Positions 36,313 through 45,901 of a DNA stretch of 64,000 nucleotides are shown in pieces; position 1 is the first letter of the stretch; every line of letters begins with the position of its first letter. The stretch spans positions 62,001 through 126,000 of the forward strand of contig JADFAE010000016.1 of assembly GCA_015665415.1 (NCBI GenBank), written 5' to 3'. A program made the position numbers and the translations under genes. The notes beneath the pieces were generated by a model. That model saw nothing but the letters and a program-made list of their open reading frames with translations, was not told the DNA's origin and did no database searches. Source of the DNA: Roseobacter sp. GTDB lineage: Bacteria; Pseudomonadota; Alphaproteobacteria; Rhodobacterales; Rhodobacteraceae.

Positions 36313-37713
36313 CTAAGCCGACGGATAGCAGAAACTGTCGGTGGAACAATCGCCGCCTTCTAGCCGGATCTGATGGCTGCGATAGCCCTCGGGGAAATTG
36401 ATGAAAAACCCCTCATCCAGTGTCAGCCCGCCATCCTCACCGACATTAGCCATGACCATCTGACCGCCGCTGTCCTGCGGGTAGAACTGATCATCCCAGG
36501 AGGAATATAGCGAATTGGTCCAATAGACCCGCTTGCCGTCGCGGCTGATCTCCACCATCTGCGGCCCATAGGCAAAATCCTGACCATTGGGATGCTTGGT
36601 GCCCCGGGCAATCCCCCCCAGCTCGACTTTGCCGACCAGTTTCGGGTTCATCGGGTCGGTGACATCATATTGATGCATCTCCCCCAGGCCCCAGCAGGCC
36701 ACGTAGAGAAACCGGTCATCAAGGCTGAGGTCGATATCGGTGACCAAGGGCGGCACCGCGCCAAATCCCTTGAGCAGCTCCGGCAGGTTTTCCGCCTCTT
36801 CGGGGCGAGGATCAATGGTGATGGTCTTTTTCGACTGCCAGGTGCCATCGTCATCGCGCCACCAGGTGAAGATTGCCCCCTGCAGATTGCTGGTGTCCAC
36901 CACCACGCCGCAGAACCCATAGGATTTGGTCGGATCATGGGCCGGACGGATTTCCAGCGCCATCTGGTAGTTCTCGCCAAAATCCATGGTCTGGATGTTC
37001 TTGCGCGCGCGCAGATCCCAGAAATGGATCGAATGGCCGTATTTGTTCGACAGCAGATCCTCGGGCACAATCCCGCCTTCGAACTGCGGTGGCAGCCCCC
37101 ATTCCGAACTGACCATGTAGTCCTGCGGCAGGTTCCACCAGAAATCATAGTGCTTGTCCTGCTTGCCGCGATCCATCTCGTAGCGGCCGATGATCTCGAA
37201 GCTCTCGCAATCCATGATAAAGATACCGGGTGGGCCGTCAGTGCCATCCTCGCCGCCGCCACCCAGGGTCGAGACATAGATGCCTTCGGGGCCGCAATGG
37301 ATGGTATGAGGGCGCGAATATCCCGTCTTTTCAAAGACCTCTTCCGGTTCGATGATCTTGTGAATCTTGGCCTTCAGCGGCTCTTTCACATCAATGATAT
37401 AGATCCGCGAGGAGCGAATACCCGGCACAATCAGATAGCGACGCTCCAGGAACGCATGGCCCGACAGCGGCGACAGCGAAGAGGAACAGGCGTTCCAGCC
37501 AAAATGGTGAAACTCGTCGCCTTTGTAGGGCACGATCACCTGATGCACGATCTCGCCATAGGTTTTGGAGCTGGGGTTGACGTCGATGACCGCAATGCCG
37601 TCGGATTGCGCTCCATCAGGGCTGAGCATCACCGTAAAGGCGTAATTCTCAACCGGGGCCTGCATCGCCAATTTAGGCGAGGCATGGAATGTTGGGTCTG
37701 GTCTCAAGTTCAT
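36313..37713 (-). CDS. SBP56-family protein (selenium-binding protein / methanethiol oxidase)
   Basis: 466-residue seven-bladed beta-propeller protein. In Hyphomicrobium and relatives this family includes MtoX, a copper-dependent methanethiol oxidase making formaldehyde, H2S and H2O2. Conserved segments are FHHFGWNACSSSL, PHTIHCGPEGIYVSTLGG, YDFWWNLPQDYMVSSEWGLP and HQIRLEGGDCSTDSFCYPSA at the C-terminus. His and Cys in these are candidate copper ligands. Unlike periplasmic MtoX, no signal peptide is visible. Roseobacters generate methanethiol from DMSP, which makes the substrate plausible. The start follows AAAGGGAGAAATAG. Confidence 0.8.
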   Translation of the reverse strand: MNLRPDPTFHASPKLAMQAPVENYAFTVMLSPDGAQSDGIAVIDVNPSSKTYGEIVHQVIVPYKGDEFHHFGWNACSSSLSPLSGHAFLERRYLIVPGIRSSRIYIIDVKEPLKAKIHKIIEPEEVFEKTGYSRPHTIHCGPEGIYVSTLGGGGEDGTDGPPGIFIMDCESFEIIGRYEMDRGKQDKHYDFWWNLPQDYMVSSEWGLPPQFEGGIVPEDLLSNKYGHSIHFWDLRARKNIQTMDFGENYQMALEIRPAHDPTKSYGFCGVVVDTSNLQGAIFTWWRDDDGTWQSKKTITIDPRPEEAENLPELLKGFGAVPPLVTDIDLSLDDRFLYVACWGLGEMHQYDVTDPMNPKLVGKVELGGIARGTKHPNGQDFAYGPQMVEISRDGKRVYWTNSLYSSWDDQFYPQDSGGQMVMANVGEDGGLTLDEGFFINFPEGYRSHQIRLEGGDCSTDSFCYPSA

Positions 37714-37766
37714 CTATTTCTCCCTTTGAATTCAATTCGTTTTGAACATCTTTTTGGGCCTGCAAG

Positions 37767-37781
37767 GTCAGGCTTCCTGAC
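37767..37781. promoter_or_regulatory. Perfect inverted repeat between iclR and the SBP56 gene
   Basis: GTCAGG and CCTGAC flank CTT. It is 54 bases upstream of the SBP56 start and downstream of the IclR stop, so it could be the IclR operator or a weak terminator. Confidence 0.4.
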
Positions 37782-37849
37782 AATGCCAAGCCGGTATTCG
37801 GGAATTTCTGTGGCACCTCCGTTTTTCTATCTATCTGATATTGCTAAAT

Positions 37850-38602
37850 TTACGCCACCGTGCAGAGCTGGATCGCACCGCTGATTTTGCCCGCCAACAG
37901 CAACAGATTGCGGCCGATCTCCTGTCGGTTCTCAGTAGTGAAACGGCGGATCGGCCCCACGGCACCAACGCTGAAAGACGCGCCGATATTGCCCACCATG
38001 ATGGGGGCCGCAACGCTGGCCACACCAATGTCAATCTCCTGATCGCAATCGGCAAAACCCTGGGCGCGGATCTGTTCGAATTCGGCCCGCAGCTCTGCCG
38101 ACGTCGATTTGGTATGCTCGGTGTAGGGTTTCATCGCCCGTGTCAGAATGAACTCCTGAAACTCTGGTTCTGCAAAGGCCGCGATTGCCTTGGAGCAAGA
38201 GCAGGCATGCAGGGGCCGCTCTCCCAGGCCGGGATGGATATAGGCTCTTGCCGGATCATTTGGGGTTTCGACATGGATCAGCTCGACCTTGCTGTTGCGA
38301 AACCGGGCCAGAAACACCGTTTCGTTGAACTGACCAGCCGCCACCTGCATCAGCGGGGCCGAGACCTGGCGCACATCGACATCCGATTTGCCCAACAGCG
38401 CAATCCGGATCAACCGGTCGCCAATCACATAGCGCCCTTCAGCCCCTGGCATCTCCAGCAAACGCTGCTCGTGCAGGCTTTGCAACAGACGGTAGCTGGT
38501 CGGTTTGGGGATCTTGGTGGCCTCTTGTACCTCGCGCGCGCTGACCGGGCGGCCAGCCACCGCAACAACCTCCAGTACTTCGATCAAACGACCCAGGTGC
38601 AT
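37850..38602 (-). CDS. IclR-family transcriptional regulator
   Basis: 250-residue IclR regulator. The N-terminal winged helix (LGRLIEVLEVVAVAGRPVSAREVQEATKIPKPTSYRLLQSL) spans about residues 3-45. The effector domain carries the usual LHACSCSKAIAAF and CDQEIDIGVASVAAPI segments; the cysteines in HACSCSK are of interest. The ATG at 38602 with GAGAG upstream is preferred over a GTG five codons earlier. It is upstream of and co-oriented with the SBP56 gene, its probable target. Confidence 0.9.
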   Translation of the reverse strand: MHLGRLIEVLEVVAVAGRPVSAREVQEATKIPKPTSYRLLQSLHEQRLLEMPGAEGRYVIGDRLIRIALLGKSDVDVRQVSAPLMQVAAGQFNETVFLARFRNSKVELIHVETPNDPARAYIHPGLGERPLHACSCSKAIAAFAEPEFQEFILTRAMKPYTEHTKSTSAELRAEFEQIRAQGFADCDQEIDIGVASVAAPIMVGNIGASFSVGAVGPIRRFTTENRQEIGRNLLLLAGKISGAIQLCTVA

Positions 38603-38617
38603 AACAACAACTCTCAC

Positions 38618-38640
38618 AAATTGAGACGATGTCTCGAATT
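38618..38640. promoter_or_regulatory. Dyad overlapping the iclR leader, possible autoregulatory site
   Basis: AATTGAGAC-GAT-GTCTCGAATT is an inverted repeat with one offset, ending 16 bases before the iclR ATG. The rest of the 294-base gap to the kinase gene shows nothing I can name. Confidence 0.4.
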
Positions 38641-38896
38641 ATGAGGGGGATTCCCGCCTTGGATCAAGCCTCGCAAACACAATCAACTAAAAAGAGCAAT
38701 GTTTCGCGCATTTTTAACAGACCGATAGACCAAGCGCACAGACCCGTAGGACCATCAGGACAGGCTGACTAGGCCAGGTTGATTGGGCCAGACCCCACCC
38801 CAAAACCAAGGGCGCAGCACCACCCAAAACCCGCTCCTCAAAGACAAGTCCTAGCACGCTCTTTCAAAGCCTTGATTGGTCTTTTATAGCTATCTC

Positions 38897-39790
38897 ATGA
38901 CACAGACCCGCCCCCCTTATGTACTGGCCGTAGATGGCGGTGGAACCCGGTGCCGTATCGCGTTGGCGCGAGGCAAGGATATCACCAGGGTCGAAACCGG
39001 ATCCGCCAATGTCTCCAGCGATTTTGACCAGGCAATCGCCGAGATCTGTCGCGGCCTGGAACAACTGGCGCTTTGCAGCGATCTGACGCTTGCAGATCTC
39101 TATGACACCCCTGCCTATCTCGGCCTTGCAGGCATGATCAGCCCGGCGATTGCCAAAGACCTGCGCGCCGCACTGCCGCTCAACCACATGCGGATCGAAG
39201 ACGACCGCCCCGCCGCCCTAAAAGGGGCCCTGGGCGATCAGGACGGCGCGATTGCCCATTGCGGCACCGGCTCTTTTTTGGGCTGCCAGATCAACGGCAC
39301 ACGACAGCTGATTGGCGGCTGGGGACCACGATTGGGTGACGCGGCCTCGGCGCAATGGCTGGGGCGTCAGGCCCTGTCATACACGCTGGATGTGGTGGAT
39401 GGGCTGCTACCCGCCTCCCCTCTCAGCGCCGCTATTCTGAAAGACCTGGACAGCGCCGCCGGAATTGTGGCCTTTGCCGGCACCGCCACGCCCAGCGCGT
39501 TTGGCCGGTTTGCCCAGGACGTCACCCGGCAGGCGCACAGAGGCGATCCTTCTGCACAGGCGCTGCTGCAGCGGGGGGCGGATTATGTCTCCCAGAGCCT
39601 CAACAAACTCGGCTGGACGCCTGGCATGCGGCTTTGCCTCACCGGCGGGGTGGCCGCAAACTATGCGCCCTATCTGCCCCAGGCCCTACAACAGGCACTC
39701 ACAGAACCTGCAGGGGATCCCCTGTCCGGGGCATTGGCGCTCGCCGAAGAATTTGCGACGCAGACCTTCGCAGGGGGCAAAGATGACTGA
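38897..39790 (+). CDS. BadF/BadG-type ATPase, probable N-acetylglucosamine kinase
   Basis: 297-residue ASKHA-fold sugar kinase. The phosphate-1 motif is LAVDGGGTRCRIAL, with GTGSFLGCQING and GGWGPRLGDAASAQWLG further on, and LTGGVAANYAPYLPQAL as the adenosine motif. Overlap by 8 bases with nagA makes GlcNAc (or another amino sugar) the likely substrate, feeding GlcNAc-6-phosphate to the deacetylase. The ATG at 38897 has no strong ribosome binding site; an in-frame TTG lies seven codons upstream. Confidence 0.8.
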   Translation: MTQTRPPYVLAVDGGGTRCRIALARGKDITRVETGSANVSSDFDQAIAEICRGLEQLALCSDLTLADLYDTPAYLGLAGMISPAIAKDLRAALPLNHMRIEDDRPAALKGALGDQDGAIAHCGTGSFLGCQINGTRQLIGGWGPRLGDAASAQWLGRQALSYTLDVVDGLLPASPLSAAILKDLDSAAGIVAFAGTATPSAFGRFAQDVTRQAHRGDPSAQALLQRGADYVSQSLNKLGWTPGMRLCLTGGVAANYAPYLPQALQQALTEPAGDPLSGALALAEEFATQTFAGGKDD

Positions 39791-40946
39791 GGTGGATACC
39801 ATATACGGCGGCGGCCCGATCTTTGACGGGCTGAGGTTGCGAACCGATACCGTTGCCCATTTCGCCAAAGGTCGGCTCATCGCTCTGACCTCTCCTGATC
39901 AGGTCAGCTCTGCGGCACCATATGTCGACCTTGAGGGCGACATCCTGAGCCCCGGCTATCTGGATCTGCAGGTCAACGGGGGCGATGGCCTGATGCTGAA
40001 CGAAGCCCCCACGGTCCAGGGGCTGCGTCGGATTGCAGCCGCTCACAGGCGGTTGGGAACCGTGCAGATCCTGCCCACCCTGATCACCGACACCCCGGCC
40101 AAGACCTCCCGGGTGATTGCCTCCGTCACAGAGGCCCTGGCCGAGGGCATCGCGGGCATTGCCGGGCTGCATCTGGAGGGGCCACATCTGTCACAGGCGC
40201 GCAAGGGGGCCCACGATGGCGCCTTGATCCGCGCCATGACGGACAGGGATCTGGCGGAACTGATTGCGGCGGCACAGGTTTTGCCGGTGCTGAAGATCAC
40301 CCTGGCCCCGGAAACTGTCACTCTGGCCCAGGTCAGGGCCCTGTCACAGGCGGGTGCCTTGCTGTCCTTGGGCCACACCGAGGCCAGCTATGAACAGGCC
40401 CGGGACTATGCCGCGGCCGGCGTCAGTTGTGTCACCCATCTGTACAACGCCATGAGCCAGCTGGGCAGCCGCGCGCCCGGCCTGGTGGGGGCGGCCCTGA
40501 CCCTCCCCGATCTGAACGTCGGCGTGATCGCCGATGGTATTCATGTCCATCCCGCCAGCCTGCGCGCGGCCTGGGGTGCCAAAGCGCCACAACAGAGCTC
40601 AACCGGCAGGCTGTTTCTGGTCAGCGATGCTATGGCCCCCGCGGGCACCGACATCTCAGACTTCAGCCTCGAAGGACGGCAGATCCTGCGCCATGAAGGC
40701 CGATTGACCCTGGCGGATGGGACCCTGGCAGGGGCAGACCTCGACCTTACCACAGCAGTTCGGGTACTGACAGAGAGCTGCGATTTACCCTTGGAACAGG
40801 CGCTGTCCGCAGCCGTGACCACGCCGCGCCAGATCATCGGCCAATGGGGCCAGACCCCGGATCCAACCGGCATGGGTTTGCAGGATTTCATCCGCATCCG
40901 CAGGGATCTGACAGCTGTGCGCCCACTTGTGGAGCTGCCGTTCTAG
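39783..40946 (+). CDS. nagA: N-acetylglucosamine-6-phosphate deacetylase
   Basis: 387-residue amidohydrolase that removes acetate from GlcNAc-6-phosphate. Motifs are GYLDLQVNGGDG, GLHLEGPHLSQARKGAH with the metal-binding Glu, SLGHTEASYEQA and VTHLYNAMSQLGSRAPG with the two metal His, DGIHVHP, and the catalytic Asp in LVSDAMAPAGT. The start at 39783 lies inside the end of the kinase gene. No glucosamine-6-phosphate deaminase or transporter is adjacent. Confidence 0.95.
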   Translation: MTEVDTIYGGGPIFDGLRLRTDTVAHFAKGRLIALTSPDQVSSAAPYVDLEGDILSPGYLDLQVNGGDGLMLNEAPTVQGLRRIAAAHRRLGTVQILPTLITDTPAKTSRVIASVTEALAEGIAGIAGLHLEGPHLSQARKGAHDGALIRAMTDRDLAELIAAAQVLPVLKITLAPETVTLAQVRALSQAGALLSLGHTEASYEQARDYAAAGVSCVTHLYNAMSQLGSRAPGLVGAALTLPDLNVGVIADGIHVHPASLRAAWGAKAPQQSSTGRLFLVSDAMAPAGTDISDFSLEGRQILRHEGRLTLADGTLAGADLDLTTAVRVLTESCDLPLEQALSAAVTTPRQIIGQWGQTPDPTGMGLQDFIRIRRDLTAVRPLVELPF

Positions 40947-40950
40947 GGCA

Positions 40951-40986
40951 CCCATTGGCTTTGTTTCGCAGAGTGAAACCAATGGG
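40951..40986 (+). terminator. Hairpin after nagA
   Basis: CCCATTGG and CCAATGGG form an 8-base-pair stem that can extend through TTT/AAA with a bulge. It begins 4 bases past the nagA stop. No T-run, so termination strength is uncertain. Confidence 0.5.
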
Positions 40987-41250
40987 GCAGATGGGTGATC
41001 AGCGCCCGAATGCGCGCACTCAGATGGCGGGCGGGGCACGGCATCACACCAATGATCACCCCTGGGTACAGAACCCGGGGGCGCTCGGCGTCAGCCGCCA
41101 GACGGTCAAACTGTACAACGGGCCTCTGCGATGTTTGCGCGTTGGAGCACCTTCTGCTCCGCCTTAGCAGACGGATAAGAGGCGGAAAAGTTTACCAAAT
41201 AAATTCAACATATTAAATACAGAATTCCAGATGGAAGAAATTCAAACTCT

Positions 41251-41264
41251 TTGACCTAAGACAA
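41251..41264 (+). promoter_or_regulatory. Fnr/NnrR-type box before the nos operon
   Basis: TTGAC-CTAA-GACAA matches the TTGAC-N4-GTCAA pattern of Crp/Fnr-family anaerobic regulators at 9 of 10 positions. Its centre is 67 bases before the first start codon, consistent with activation by an Fnr- or NO-responsive regulator. Confidence 0.6.
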
Positions 41265-41324
41265 ATCACGATCGCTCTCAGCGCACTAGCTTCACCTCAG
41301 ATCCAACACTGATTCTGGTGCCTG

Positions 41325-41786
41325 ATGCTTTTTGAACCTCGACATATCTTCCTGCCTTGCGACGGAGTTTTCCGCCGTCTTGCAGGCTGTGTCGCGGCGC
41401 TGATGCTGACCCTGCAACTGCTGTTGCCTGGCATCGGACAAGCGCAGACCACAGGGTCCTGGATCGAAATCTGCAGCGAGTTCGGCGTCATCGAAATCGA
41501 GGTGCCTGCCGAAGACAGCAACAGCCAGAACGAAGACTGCCCCGACTGCGAAATCTGCCTGATGTGTGCTGCACAAAATACCCAGATGCGCAACAATCCG
41601 GCCCCCGCTTCCACCCTGGTTTTGACAAGAGGTCCAACGGGTCAATTGCGCCCGGTGGAAGCCGCATCGAACCCTGCGCAATTCTGGCACGATGGCCGGG
41701 GTCCTCCGCGCCTGAACACAAATAATATGAAACGCGCATGCGGCGCGTCCATGGCGACCACTCAATTTAAGGGGGAGGCGTCGTGA
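41325..41786 (+). CDS. Small exported Cys-rich protein (DUF2946-like) at the head of the nos operon
   Basis: 153 residues. A hydrophobic stretch at 19-38 ending GQA-QT looks like a signal peptide. WIEICSEFGVIEIEV resembles DUF2946 proteins, which are often found in copper loci. Residues 72-81 read CPDCEICLMC, a regular CxxCxxCxxC, followed by M and H residues further on. The stop overlaps the nosR start (GTGA), so it is part of the nos operon. A metal-binding or redox role in NosZ copper-site assembly is an inference from position. I do not know it from the standard nosRZDFYLX set. Confidence 0.65.
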   Translation: MLFEPRHIFLPCDGVFRRLAGCVAALMLTLQLLLPGIGQAQTTGSWIEICSEFGVIEIEVPAEDSNSQNEDCPDCEICLMCAAQNTQMRNNPAPASTLVLTRGPTGQLRPVEAASNPAQFWHDGRGPPRLNTNNMKRACGASMATTQFKGEAS

Positions 41787-43975
41787 GACCAACGCGCACC
41801 CTTTGTGGCTGGCTCACAGCCCTGATGATTTCTCTCGCGGCTCTTGTTGCCCCGGGTCCGGCCCAGGCAGACAGCCTCGCCTCCTTCCTCACTGATCTCA
41901 GTGCTGACGATCTGTTCCCCGGTGCCGATGCCTTTGGCCCGATCCACGCTGACGTGCCGGTGGCCCCGGTTCTCAGGGGGGGCGAGACCGTAGCCTATGC
42001 CTTTCTGACCTCTGATTTTGTCGGCACCACCGGTTATTCCGGCAAACCGATCCATGTGGTCGCGGCCATCGACAGCGATGCAGTGCTGACCGGCGTCAAG
42101 CTGGTGAAACATTCCGAGCCGATCGTGTTGATCGGCATTCCCAACTCCAAGATGGTCGCCCTGACCGAAAGCTACGCAGGGCTGGACCTCAAGGCCGAGG
42201 CCGCCAGCGGTGGCGACGCCCATGATCTCGACATCATCTCGGGCGCAACCGTGACCATCATGATCATCGACGACTCTCTGGTGCGGGGCGGTATCAAGGT
42301 TGCTCGCGCCTTGGGATTGGGGGGATTGTCCCCCCGGATTGCCGATGGTCCCAAGCGCGAAGTCGACATGACGCAGAGCCAGGTTTTTGACTGGACCACC
42401 CTGTCCGGTGACGGCTCCACCCGCCGCATGACGCTGGATATTGGTCAGATCAACGCCGCCTTCGAGGAAACCGGCGACGCCCGCGCCATCAAACGTCCCG
42501 AGCCGGGCGCGCCTGACGATACCTATATCGACATGCATGTGGCGCTGGTCTCTGTGCCCTCCATTGGCCGCAGCCTGCTGGGGGAGGCCGAATACCAGAA
42601 CTTGACCGACTGGCTGGACGAGGGCGAAGAGGCCATTCTGGTGCTCGGGCGCGGGGCCTATAGTTTCAAAGGTTCCGGCTATGTGCGCGGCGGCATTTTT
42701 GACCGTATCCAGCTGATCCAAGGTGACAATTCGGTACGTTTCTTTGACAAGCAACAGCGCCGTCTGGGCGCGCTGGCCACCGATGACAGCCCCAGCTTCA
42801 GCGAGCTGGACATCTTCAAGATCCCCGCCAATGCCGAATTCAACCCGGCAGAGCCCTTCCGCCTGCAACTGTTGGCGCAGCGCGTTGTCGGGGCCATCGA
42901 CAAAAGCTTTTTGACCTTTGATCTGGGCTACAAGCTGCCCGATCACTACCTGCTGCCCGTGGAGACCGCCCCAGTGGTGATCGACAGCGCCAGCGACGAG
43001 GCCGCCGCCAAATCGGCGCTGTGGCAGCGGATCTGGCGCGACAAGCAGGTCGAGATCGCCATTCTCGGGGCCATGCTCGTGGTGCTGACCGGGGTCTTTT
43101 TCTTCCAGTTCCAGGCCACCATGAATGCGCGCGCCTTCTACTGGTTCCGCATTGGGTACCTCAGCTTTACCCTGGTGTTCCTGGGTTGGTACGCCAATGC
43201 GCAGCTGTCGGTGGTGAACCTGATGGCGCTGGCCGGTAGCTTGCGGTCCGGCTTTACCTGGGATGCCTTCCTGATGGATCCGCTGGTGTTCATCCAGTGG
43301 TTTGCCATCGCCGCCGCCCTGTTGTTCTGGGGCCGTGGGGCCTATTGCGGCTGGCTGTGTCCCTTTGGCGCGCTGCAAGAGCTGACCAACAAGCTGGCCC
43401 GCGCCCTGAAGGTGCCCCAGTGGACCCTGCCCTGGGGGCTGCATGAACGCCTCTGGCCGTTGAAATACATGATTTTCCTCGGATTGTTTGGCCTGTCGAT
43501 GGTGTCGATGCCACTGGCCGAAACCTATGCAGAGGTGGAACCTTTCAAGACCGCGATCATTCTGAAATTCGTGCGCGAGTGGCCCTTTGTGCTCTTTGCT
43601 CTGGTACTTCTGCTGGCCGGTCTCTTTGTGGAGCGTTTCTATTGTCGCTACCTCTGCCCGCTTGGCGGTGCGCTGGCGATCCCGGCGCGGATCCGCATGT
43701 TCGACTGGCTCAAGCGCTACAAGGACTGCGGCAGCCCCTGCCAGACCTGCGCCAATGAATGCCCGGTTCAGGCCATCCACCCCACCGGTGAAATCAACCC
43801 AAATGAATGCGTCAACTGTCTGCACTGTCAGGTGCTCTACCAGTCGACCACGAAATGCCCGGTGGTGATCAAACAGATCAAACGCCGCGCCAAGACCGGA
43901 TCCCCCGGTCCTGACCTCCACATTGGCCGCCCCCCGGCCAATCACCCCAACGCGAACAAGACACCTGTTTCCTAA
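41783..43975 (+). CDS. nosR: NosR, polytopic FMN/iron-sulfur regulator-electron donor of N2O reductase
   Basis: 730 residues. A signal sequence (1-29) precedes a periplasmic FMN-binding domain with SGATVT, whose Thr carries covalent FMN (about residue 155). Several membrane helices follow, then [13 protein letters not shown] (a CxxxCP motif), [10 protein letters not shown], and two 4Fe-4S binding motifs CQTCANECP and [12 protein letters not shown]. NosR is needed for nosZ expression and electron supply. The start is GTG at 41783, coupled to the upstream gene. Confidence 0.96.
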   Translation: MRPTRTLCGWLTALMISLAALVAPGPAQADSLASFLTDLSADDLFPGADAFGPIHADVPVAPVLRGGETVAYAFLTSDFVGTTGYSGKPIHVVAAIDSDAVLTGVKLVKHSEPIVLIGIPNSKMVALTESYAGLDLKAEAASGGDAHDLDIISGATVTIMIIDDSLVRGGIKVARALGLGGLSPRIADGPKREVDMTQSQVFDWTTLSGDGSTRRMTLDIGQINAAFEETGDARAIKRPEPGAPDDTYIDMHVALVSVPSIGRSLLGEAEYQNLTDWLDEGEEAILVLGRGAYSFKGSGYVRGGIFDRIQLIQGDNSVRFFDKQQRRLGALATDDSPSFSELDIFKIPANAEFNPAEPFRLQLLAQRVVGAIDKSFLTFDLGYKLPDHYLLPVETAPVVIDSASDEAAAKSALWQRIWRDKQVEIAILGAMLVVLTGVFFFQFQATMNARAFYWFRIGYLSFTLVFLGWYANAQLSVVNLMALAGSLRSGFTWDAFLMDPLVFIQWFAIAAALLFWGRGAYCGWLCPFGALQELTNKLARALKVPQWTLPWGLHERLWPLKYMIFLGLFGLSMVSMPLAETYAEVEPFKTAIILKFVREWPFVLFALVLLLAGLFVERFYCRYLCPLGGALAIPARIRMFDWLKRYKDCGSPCQTCANECPVQAIHPTGEINPNECVNCLHCQVLYQSTTKCPVVIKQIKRRAKTGSPGPDLHIGRPPANHPNANKTPVS

Positions 43976-43986
43976 AGGAGGACATC

Positions 43987-45900
43987 ATGTCTGAAGAAAC
44001 AAAAACCAACCTGTCTGTCACCCGCCGTGGCCTGCTGGGTGCAACCGCCACTGGTGCCGCCCTTGCCGCCACCGGCGTCGGCACCTCGATGATGGGCGCC
44101 AGCCCGGCCAAGGCATCTGCTGGTGAAGCCAGCCTCGCCCCCGGTGAACTGGATGAATATTATGGCTTCTGGTCCTCGGGCCAGACCGGCGAGCTGCGCA
44201 TCCTTGGCGTGCCTTCGATGCGTGAATTCATGCGCGTGCCCGTGTTCAACCGCTGCTCTGCCACCGGTTGGGGCCAGACCAATGAATCACTGAAGATCCT
44301 GACCGAAGGCCTGTTGCCCGAAACCAAGGAGTTCCTGGCGGCCAATGGCAAAGTCACCTACGACAACGGCGATTTGCACCACCCGCATATGTCCTTCACT
44401 GATGGTGTCTATGACGGCCGTTTCCTGTTCATGAACGACAAGGCCAACACCCGTGTGGCCCGTGTCCGTGGCGACGTGATGAAATGCGACAAGATCATCG
44501 AGATCCCCAACGCCCATGACATCCACGGCTTGCGCCCGCAGAAATTCCCGCGCACCGGCTATGTCTTTGCCAATGGCGAGCACGAAGCGCCACTGGTCAA
44601 CGACGGCAAAGTGCTGGATGAGCCATCGGAATATGTGAACATCTTCACCGCCATCGACGGCGACGAGATGGAAGTGGCCTGGCAGGTGATTGTCTCCGGC
44701 AACCTCGACAACACCGATTGTGACTATCAGGGCAAATATGCCTTCTCGACTTCCTACAACTCGGAAATGGGCATGAACCTGGCCGAGATGACCGAAGCGG
44801 AGATGGACCACGTTGTTGTCTTCAACCTGGCCGAAATCGAAAAGGGCATCGCCGCCGGTGACTTCCAAGAGCTGAAGGGCGTCAAGGTTGTGGATGGCCG
44901 CAAGGGCACAAACAACAAATACACCCGCTACATCCCGATCCCCAACTCACCCCACGGTGTGAACGCCGCGCCTGACAAACGCCACATCATGATCAACGGC
45001 AAGCTGTCGCCCACCGTCTCGGTGATTGACGTCGAAAAGCTGGACGATCTGTTCAACAACGATGCGGATCCGCGCTCCGCCATCGTGGCAGAGCCCGAGC
45101 TGGGTCTGGGTCCGCTCCACACTGCGTTCGACAACAAGGGTCGTGCCTATACCACCCTGTTCCTCGACAGCCAGGTGGTGAAATGGGATATTGCCAAGGC
45201 GATTGAGGCCTATGCCGGTGGCGACGCCGATCCGATCCTCGAGAAGATCGACGTGCACTATCAGCCAGGCCACAACTCCACTTCCATGGGGGAAACCGCT
45301 GAGGCAGATGGCAAATGGCTGATTTCGATGAACAAGTTCTCGAAAGACCGCTTTTTGAACGTAGGCCCGCTGAAGCCCGAGAACGAGCAGCTGATCGACA
45401 TTTCTGGCGACAAGATGAAGGTGGTCCACGATGGCCCAACCTTTGCTGAACCCCATGACAGCATCATCGTACACCGCTCCAAGGTGAACCCGGTCAACAT
45501 CTGGGATCGTAACGACCCCACATGGGCTGATGCCCGCGCCCAGGCTGAGGCCGATGGGGTTGATCTGGATGACTACCAGGAAGAGATCATCCGCGATGGC
45601 AACAAGGTCCGCGTCTACATGTCGAGCCAGGCGCCGAACTTCAGCCTTGAGAAGTTCACCGTCAAACAGGGCGATGAGGTCACTGTTTATGTCACCAACC
45701 TAGATGACATCGACGACCTGACCCACGGCTTCTGCATGGCCAACTTTGGGGTCGCCATGGAAGTTGGGCCCCAGGCCACCGCCTCGGTCACCTTCGTCGC
45801 CGAACGTCCTGGCGTCCATTGGTACTATTGCCAATGGTTCTGCCATGCGCTGCACATGGAAATGCGCGGCCGTATGTTCGTCGAACCTCGCGAGGCCTAA
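43987..45900 (+). CDS. nosZ: Nitrous oxide reductase, clade I (TAT-exported)
   Basis: 637-residue periplasmic copper enzyme reducing N2O to N2. The twin-arginine signal [13 protein letters not shown] at residues 11-23 marks clade I. Seven-bladed propeller His ligands for CuZ include LHHPHMSF. The C-terminal cupredoxin CuA site reads HGFCMANFG then [33 protein letters not shown] provides a near-perfect ribosome binding site. All copper motifs appear intact. Confidence 0.98.
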   Translation: MSEETKTNLSVTRRGLLGATATGAALAATGVGTSMMGASPAKASAGEASLAPGELDEYYGFWSSGQTGELRILGVPSMREFMRVPVFNRCSATGWGQTNESLKILTEGLLPETKEFLAANGKVTYDNGDLHHPHMSFTDGVYDGRFLFMNDKANTRVARVRGDVMKCDKIIEIPNAHDIHGLRPQKFPRTGYVFANGEHEAPLVNDGKVLDEPSEYVNIFTAIDGDEMEVAWQVIVSGNLDNTDCDYQGKYAFSTSYNSEMGMNLAEMTEAEMDHVVVFNLAEIEKGIAAGDFQELKGVKVVDGRKGTNNKYTRYIPIPNSPHGVNAAPDKRHIMINGKLSPTVSVIDVEKLDDLFNNDADPRSAIVAEPELGLGPLHTAFDNKGRAYTTLFLDSQVVKWDIAKAIEAYAGGDADPILEKIDVHYQPGHNSTSMGETAEADGKWLISMNKFSKDRFLNVGPLKPENEQLIDISGDKMKVVHDGPTFAEPHDSIIVHRSKVNPVNIWDRNDPTWADARAQAEADGVDLDDYQEEIIRDGNKVRVYMSSQAPNFSLEKFTVKQGDEVTVYVTNLDDIDDLTHGFCMANFGVAMEVGPQATASVTFVAERPGVHWYYCQWFCHALHMEMRGRMFVEPREA

Positions 45901-45901
45901 G

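Larger units (their letters stand above)
40947..41324. other. 378-base intergenic region upstream of the nos operon
   Basis: Contains a hairpin just after nagA (40951-40986) and an AT-rich promoter-like stretch from about 41190 with an Fnr-type box (41251-41264). I see no gene in the middle part. Confidence 0.6.

Noticed and set aside
41762-43945. 727-codon open frame on the minus strand opposite nosR
   Set aside because: Antisense to nosR, low-complexity composition, no ribosome binding site or domain.
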